Shown piece after piece: positions 6,272 through 10,383 of a DNA stretch of 10,383 nucleotides. Positions within the stretch are counted from its first letter, which is position 1. The number at the start of each line of letters is the position of its first letter. Both the position numbers and the translations under genes were made by a program. Under the pieces are notes generated by a model. That model was not told the origin of the DNA. It searched no databases and saw nothing but the letters and a program-made list of their open reading frames with translations. Origin of the DNA: an uncultured Clostridia bacterium (GTDB lineage Bacteria > Bacillota > Clostridia > TANB77 > CAG-508); contig CAKPJR010000037.1 in assembly GCA_934162925.1 (NCBI GenBank), positions 1-10,383 on the forward strand. The letters are read 5' to 3'.

Positions 6272-7366
6272 TTATTCTCCCAATTTTATGTATATTTCTT
6301 GTAGTTTTCTAGCAGTCCTTTTTATATCATATTCTTCTAACTTTTTTTCGTCAATTTTTCTTTTTCTTGTATTAATTATGTGCTTACACCATTCACTTGG
6401 TAATTCTTTTAGACTTATCCATTCTATATTTCCAGAAATATCTGTATTTTTATCTATTGTATCAGATGCTAAAATTTTCAATCCGGAAGCTTGTGCTTCA
6501 ATTAATGCAATACTTATTCCTTCATATAGAGAAGGAAAAATCATATAGTCCATTGCACTATATATTGAATCTGTATCCTGTCTTAAACCTAAAAATTTAA
6601 TTTTACTTTTAAGATTCTCTTGACTTACTAAATTTTCTAATTTTTCTTTTTCTTCTCCTTCTCCCACCATAATAAGTAATGAATTAGGATTATTTATTTC
6701 ATATTCTTTATATATTTTTACCAAAAATTCTTGATTTTTAACTCTAGAAAATCTTCCAACATGCCCAATTATCATTATTTTATCATCTATACCAAGTTTT
6801 TTCCTTATTTCTTTTCTTTTTTCCTCAGAAAATTTAAATCTTTCAATATCAATTCCATTTTTTACAATTATTGCTCTTTTCCATTGAGATTTATATAACC
6901 ATTTAGCTGCTTCTTCTCCACAAGCCAACAGAACTGTAGCACTTTTATTAATTTTACTTTGCAAATATCTTTTATACAGCTTTCCAATTAAATTATTAGT
7001 GTTCTTAGTACTATGACTATGTGCTATTCTATTTGGTACTCCTGCTTCTTTAGCTGCTTCTAATATTATTCCACTAACCTGGTCAATATGTGAATGCATA
7101 ATTGTATATTCTGGGTGTTCTTTCAGAATTTTTTTTAATTCCTTTTTATATTTTATTTGTCCAATTCGAGTAATATAATTCATATAATAAATTTTGCCAC
7201 CAAGTTTTTTGATTTCTTCATCAAAAAAGCCCTTGTCATTAACTAAAAAATCAAATTGTACTTTTTCTCTGTCAATATTTCTATATGTATTCATTAAAAA
7301 AGTTTCAGCTCCACCAACATTCATCTGCCTTATAACTTGTAATATTCGAACTGGATTATTTGACAT
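6272..7366 (-). CDS. GT4-family glycosyltransferase (EPS cluster, copy 1)
   Basis: A 364-residue GT-B enzyme like EpsF-type and related EPS transferases. Visible features are VGGAETFLMNTYR (17-29), a histidine-rich acceptor-side segment HSHID and IAHSHST (91-95, 114-120), GHVGRFSRVKNQ (201-212), MVGEGEEK (233-240) and E-x7-E in FPSLYEGISIALIEA (E282, E290). It has no signal peptide and is expected at the inner membrane face. The ATG at 7366 has GGAGG about nine bases upstream, within the end of the fusion gene, and only one base separates the two genes, which implies coupled translation. The segment MSNNPVR before the family start is slightly longer than in its sister gene. It probably adds a different sugar from its sister, since the C-terminal halves have diverged more than the N-termini. 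Confidence 0.92.
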   Translation of the reverse strand: MSNNPVRILQVIRQMNVGGAETFLMNTYRNIDREKVQFDFLVNDKGFFDEEIKKLGGKIYYMNYITRIGQIKYKKELKKILKEHPEYTIMHSHIDQVSGIILEAAKEAGVPNRIAHSHSTKNTNNLIGKLYKRYLQSKINKSATVLLACGEEAAKWLYKSQWKRAIIVKNGIDIERFKFSEEKRKEIRKKLGIDDKIMIIGHVGRFSRVKNQEFLVKIYKEYEINNPNSLLIMVGEGEEKEKLENLVSQENLKSKIKFLGLRQDTDSIYSAMDYMIFPSLYEGISIALIEAQASGLKILASDTIDKNTDISGNIEWISLKELPSEWCKHIINTRKRKIDEKKLEEYDIKRTARKLQEIYIKLGE

Positions 7367-7367
7367 A

Positions 7368-9371
7368 TCAATATTCCTCCATGTCTTTATAAATTTCTTC
7401 CATTTTTTGTTTTACTTCTTTTAATTCATATTTTTTTATTAATGTATTATTTTTTTCTTTCATGCTATCTATTTTTTCCATGTTTTCAAAAATCTTTTTT
7501 ATATTCATTTTAAAAGTTTGTATATCTAATTTATCGCAAATATAACCATTTACTCCATTTTGTATCAATTCTCTATGTCCTCTATTATCAGTTGCAATTA
7601 TAGGTATCCCTTTATACATTGCTTCCATAACATTTACAGGTAATCCTTCTCTTTTGCTAGATGCTAAATAAACATCTGTTATAGATAATAATTCATTTAT
7701 ATCTTGTCTTTTTCCTAACAGTTTAATTTCATTTTCTAAATCATTATTTTTTATGTATTGCTTATATCCTTCTTTTAGTTTTCCATCTCCTATTAAAAGT
7801 AATTTTATATTTGGCTTTTCTTTTTTTAATTCTTGAATTATTTTAATTAATAAAATTTGATTTTTATTCGAATTTAATTCTGCTATATAAGAAAAAACTA
7901 TATCATTTTTCTCTATATCAATTTTTTCTTTAAATTCTTCTTTTTCTTCTTGTGTTAGTTTATTTTTTAATCTTTCATGATTCATTCCAATCCCATTTAT
8001 ATGTTCTATCTTTTTAGCTTTCATATGTTTTTGAGCAAATTTATAATCTTCATTTGTTATAGTTATTAGACAATCTGTCCATCTAGAACAAATCTTTTCA
8101 ATTGGATAATATACTATCCAATTAAGAATTGGTGCACCTTTATAAAAGTGAAACCCATGTGCCATATATATAACTTTAGTTCCTTTTTTTCTACTTTTTC
8201 TAGCTGCTATTCTAGTGACTACTCCCCCCATTGGCGTGTGACACTCTATTAATTGGTACTGATTTTTTTTAATTATCTTTTTTAGCTCATTTATAGCTAC
8301 TATATTTCCAATTTTTAATGGATTTCTTTGTATGCAGATTTTATAATGATTATCACAATAAGGAATTTCTGTGTTTCCATTTGTAGCAACATCTACTATA
8401 TATCCCTTTTCTTTAAACAATTTTAAATAGGGTAAATGAAAATTCATAATATGTGAATCTACTGTAGCTACGAATAATATCCTTTTAGGTCTCTTCTTAT
8501 ATTCTTTAATTTCAATGTCTAATCCATTTTCAAAACTCATTGGATTATACCCAAAATCTTTTCTTGCATCTTCGTTGCTAAATATTCTGTTTTCATTCAT
8601 TCTTAGTACTTTTTCTATTATATCAATTTTTCCAATTGTTATAATTTTTAAAATATATGCTAAAAATACTGATAGCCACATTGGTATTGTTAAAAAAAAT
8701 GTTTTTTTGTTTAGTTTTTTTAGTATCAATTTAAGCATTTCCTTTATTTTTATCTCATCTTTACCAGATAAATTATAATTTTTATTTTTTGTCTTTTCCA
8801 AGTTTGTTAATACTTGATAATATGCTTTTCCTAAATCCCTTGCATTAACTGGCTGTATTTTTGCATTTCCACCTGCAATCATCGGATATATTCTAATTTT
8901 ATCCATCATTTTTATAAATTTACTAATATTATGATCACAAATATCACCATATATCATAGTTGGTCTTAATATAGTAATATCTACATCATTATTTTTAGCC
9001 TTTTCTATTACCTCTTTTTCTATTTTTTTATATTCTTGTGAAGCAGATTTATATTTTGAAAAAATTCCTGTTGTATGAACAAATACGATTCTTCTTACAT
9101 TGTTTTGTATTGCCGCCTCTAATACATCTAATGAATATCTTATATTGTATATTTCTAAAATTTGATCAATACCTTTACATGCTTTTTTTAAACTTTCTAT
9201 ATTTTCTAAGTCTCCATAAACTGTTTCATAATTTAAGCCTGTATCTTTTAATATTACTTCTTCGCTTTCTTTTCTTATCAAAAATCTTATTTTTTCTTTA
9301 TATTGATTCTTTACCAATTCCTGTAAAAAATATTTTCCTGTATGTCCAGTTACGCCTATTACTAATAACAT
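7368..9371 (-). CDS. Fusion of an atypical SDR (NAD(P)-binding, NmrA-like) domain to a GT4 glycosyltransferase
   Basis: One 667-residue frame with two enzymes. Residues 1-290 are a Rossmann SDR: VIGVTGHTGKYF (4-15) with the TGxxGxxG NAD(P) motif, VYGDLENIESL (51-61), VFVHTTG (96-102) and ILRPTMIYGD (134-143). The expected YxxxK catalytic pair is not canonical (Y114 KKIEK, lysine at +5). A hydrophobic stretch at 226-248 could contact the membrane. Residues about 295-667 are a GT-B transferase: ILFVATVDSHIMNFHLPYL (298-315), MAHGFHFYKGAP (403-414), LLIGDGKLKEGY (525-536) and E-x7-E in SSKREGLPVNVMEAM (E575, E583). The join lies near 291-297 (YKKRPKR). The ATG has AGAGG seven bases upstream. The gene starts two bases after the priming transferase ends, so I infer that it modifies (for example epimerises or reduces) the sugar and adds the second one. 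The GT half resembles PglA-like second-step transferases. No internal stop or frameshift suggests an artefact. Confidence 0.88.
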   Translation of the reverse strand: MLLVIGVTGHTGKYFLQELVKNQYKEKIRFLIRKESEEVILKDTGLNYETVYGDLENIESLKKACKGIDQILEIYNIRYSLDVLEAAIQNNVRRIVFVHTTGIFSKYKSASQEYKKIEKEVIEKAKNNDVDITILRPTMIYGDICDHNISKFIKMMDKIRIYPMIAGGNAKIQPVNARDLGKAYYQVLTNLEKTKNKNYNLSGKDEIKIKEMLKLILKKLNKKTFFLTIPMWLSVFLAYILKIITIGKIDIIEKVLRMNENRIFSNEDARKDFGYNPMSFENGLDIEIKEYKKRPKRILFVATVDSHIMNFHLPYLKLFKEKGYIVDVATNGNTEIPYCDNHYKICIQRNPLKIGNIVAINELKKIIKKNQYQLIECHTPMGGVVTRIAARKSRKKGTKVIYMAHGFHFYKGAPILNWIVYYPIEKICSRWTDCLITITNEDYKFAQKHMKAKKIEHINGIGMNHERLKNKLTQEEKEEFKEKIDIEKNDIVFSYIAELNSNKNQILLIKIIQELKKEKPNIKLLLIGDGKLKEGYKQYIKNNDLENEIKLLGKRQDINELLSITDVYLASSKREGLPVNVMEAMYKGIPIIATDNRGHRELIQNGVNGYICDKLDIQTFKMNIKKIFENMEKIDSMKEKNNTLIKKYELKEVKQKMEEIYKDMEEY

Positions 9372-9373
9372 CT

Positions 9374-9988
9374 TTATACCTCTGTCTTTTCTTTTTCTAC
9401 TTTTCCTTCTACAACTCCATCATGCTTAAATACTTTTACTATTGTTTTCAAAAATATTTTTGTATCAAATAAAAATGACATTTTTTCTACATATTCTCCA
9501 TCAAATTTTGCTTTGATTGGTATTTCTAATTCATCTCTTCCATTTACTTGAGCCCATCCTGTTAATCCAGGTCTTATTGAATTTGCATTATATTTATCTC
9601 TTTCTTTTATCAAATCATATTGGTTCCATAATGCTGGTCTTGGGCCAATTATGCTCATTTGTCCTTTTAGTATATTTAATATTTGCGGTAATTCATCTAT
9701 ACTTGTTTTTCTAAAAATTTTTCCGCTTTTAGTTATATATGATTCTGCATCTTTTAATAGATGAGTTGGCATGTCTTTTGGTGTATCTGTTCTCATTGTT
9801 CTAAATTTGTATATATAGAATTCTTTTTTATTTTTTCCTATTCTTTTTTGCTTAAAAAATATTGGTCCTCTTGATTCTAATTTTATTATTATTGCAAATA
9901 TGCAAAAAAATGGAAGTAAAATTATTAATGCAATTAGTGATAAAATAAAATCAATTATATTTTTTATAATTATATATGTTTTTTTCAT
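9374..9988 (-). CDS. Monotopic phosphoglycosyltransferase (undecaprenyl-phosphate sugar-1-phosphate transferase)
   Basis: A 204-residue member of the bacterial sugar transferase family (PF02397), of the small PglC/EpsL-like type without the extra N-terminal membrane domain of WbaP. It has one N-terminal hydrophobic reentrant helix (5-36), KFRTM (61-65), the catalytic Asp-Glu dyad in TSIDELPQ (D98, E99), SIIGPRPAL (112-120) and RPGLTGWAQVNGRDEL (139-154). All key residues are present. It transfers a sugar-1-phosphate from a UDP-sugar to undecaprenyl phosphate and so commits the pathway. Its ribosome binding site is a weak purine run (AAAGAAGAAG) before the ATG. It follows the broken VanZ frame by 26 bases and leads the run of transferase genes, the normal place for the priming enzyme. 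The donor could be UDP-GlcNAc, UDP-GalNAc, UDP-diNAcBac or a hexose. Confidence 0.93.
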   Translation of the reverse strand: MKKTYIIIKNIIDFILSLIALIILLPFFCIFAIIIKLESRGPIFFKQKRIGKNKKEFYIYKFRTMRTDTPKDMPTHLLKDAESYITKSGKIFRKTSIDELPQILNILKGQMSIIGPRPALWNQYDLIKERDKYNANSIRPGLTGWAQVNGRDELEIPIKAKFDGEYVEKMSFLFDTKIFLKTIVKVFKHDGVVEGKVEKEKTEV

Positions 9989-10014
9989 TTTCTTCTTCTT
10001 TCTTTTATTGTTTT

Positions 10015-10333
10015 CTATTTTCTCATAAATATCAAACTAATTAATATTATTGCTGTAAATCCTCCTAATGAATCTATTAATACATCTGTTATAGTTGCCG
10101 TTCTTCCGCGGTATAAAGTATTGATGAAATTCATCTGTTATTGCATATATTGTAATAATTAGTTGGCTATATATTATTTTTTGTAAAAAAGATATTTCAA
10201 ATTGATTTAGTAGCAAAATTGCCAATACTCCACCTATTGCATAAATTGTAAAGTGCGCTAGTTTTCGTATTGGTAATTGCATTCTTTCAATTTGTTTTTC
10301 TGATGGATTTTTTGCAAATATTTTAGCATATAC
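10015..10333 (-). pseudogene. VanZ-family membrane protein gene, frameshifted and lacking its 5' end
   Basis: From 10333 the minus strand reads a VanZ-like sequence: LPIRKLAHFTIYAIGGVLAI (conserved RK..HF..Y), then YAITDEFHQYFIP (conserved DExHQ.F.P). The family next expects GR....DVLIDT.G; that sequence is present but in a different frame (GRTATITDVLIDSLGGF, ending at a TAG, 10015-10017). The switch is at CCGCGG (10106-10111), where one extra base relative to CCGGG would explain the shift. The uninterrupted frame instead yields a nonsense tail ending at 10037. Upstream, an in-frame TGA (10334-10336) replaces the expected N-terminal helix. The first ATG, at 10282, has no ribosome binding site. 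VanZ-like proteins are small membrane proteins of uncertain function, often found near cell-surface polysaccharide genes. The shift may be a real mutation or a single-base sequence error. Confidence 0.75.
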
Positions 10334-10383
10334 TCAATTAAAGAGATACGTAAACAGACCAAAACTAGATCTTACAAATTTAA
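10334..10383. other. Unassigned edge sequence, not VanZ-like
   Basis: The last 50 bases do not continue the VanZ reading in any minus-strand frame that I can recognise. On the plus strand one frame stays open to the edge (ending RYVNRPKLDLTNL), but it is too short to identify and begins inside the VanZ antisense. This could be a deletion or insertion junction, or the ragged end of an assembled piece. Confidence 0.3.

Noticed and set aside
9038..9472. Plus-strand 144-codon open frame
   Set aside because: It is antisense to the fusion gene and the priming transferase. Its Leu/Phe-rich product is a shadow of Lys/Glu-rich minus-strand codons, with no recognisable domain.
10037..10282. Intact 81-residue VanZ-like small protein
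   Set aside because: Its C-terminal third is nonsense relative to the family, while the expected continuation is present in the adjacent frame, so it is better described as a frameshifted gene.
10355..10383. CRISPR-repeat-like or att-like sequence at the right edge
   Set aside because: A loose GTAA...TTAC symmetry is visible, but no second repeat unit or recognisable integrase site is present.

Overview
The window is strongly AT-rich, low-GC DNA with standard stop usage (TGA, TAA and TAG all end genes), consensus AGGAGG-type ribosome binding sites and sigma-A promoters. Together with EpsG-type, VanZ-type and HigA/IrrE-type proteins this points to a low-GC Bacillota, most likely a Clostridia-like gut or soil anaerobe. 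The genus cannot be fixed from the sequence. Every recognised gene lies on the minus strand, so transcription runs from the right edge to the left.

Right to centre (10333 down to 1409) is most of a Wzx/Wzy-type extracellular polysaccharide (EPS) or capsule operon. In transcription order it holds: a broken VanZ-family gene; a monotopic phosphoglycosyltransferase that would load the first sugar phosphate on undecaprenyl phosphate; a 667-residue fusion of a short-chain dehydrogenase/reductase (SDR)-type NAD(P)-binding domain to a GT4 glycosyltransferase; two GT4 glycosyltransferases that look like diverged tandem copies; a 28-codon remnant of what looks like a sugar O-acetyltransferase gene; an EpsG-type Wzy polymerase; a polysaccharide pyruvyltransferase-family protein; and a Wzx flippase. 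Spacing is tight (1 to 20 bases at most junctions, with ribosome binding sites inside the preceding gene), so this looks like one operon. It ends in a factor-independent terminator at 1253-1277. The genes describe a pathway: priming, three further glycosyl additions (one perhaps preceded by NAD(P)-dependent modification of the sugar), possible pyruvyl decoration, flipping and polymerisation. No chain-length regulator, tyrosine kinase or nucleotide-sugar synthesis gene is in the window; these may lie beyond the right edge.

Left (1 to about 1240) is a separate unit: a consensus promoter, a decayed HigB-like toxin gene, and an intact but edge-truncated HigA-like antitoxin with a helix-turn-helix domain and an IrrE/ImmA-type zinc peptidase domain. 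The toxin has lost its central part, and its tail sits in another reading frame, so the antitoxin appears to be an orphan.

The main points for a second look are the SDR-glycosyltransferase fusion next to the priming enzyme, the toxin with an internal deletion beside a live antitoxin, three separate gene remnants in one 10 kb stretch, and a promoter-like element that fires directly into the operon's terminator. I did not find a convincing wholly new system. The fusion enzyme is the most interesting biochemical lead.
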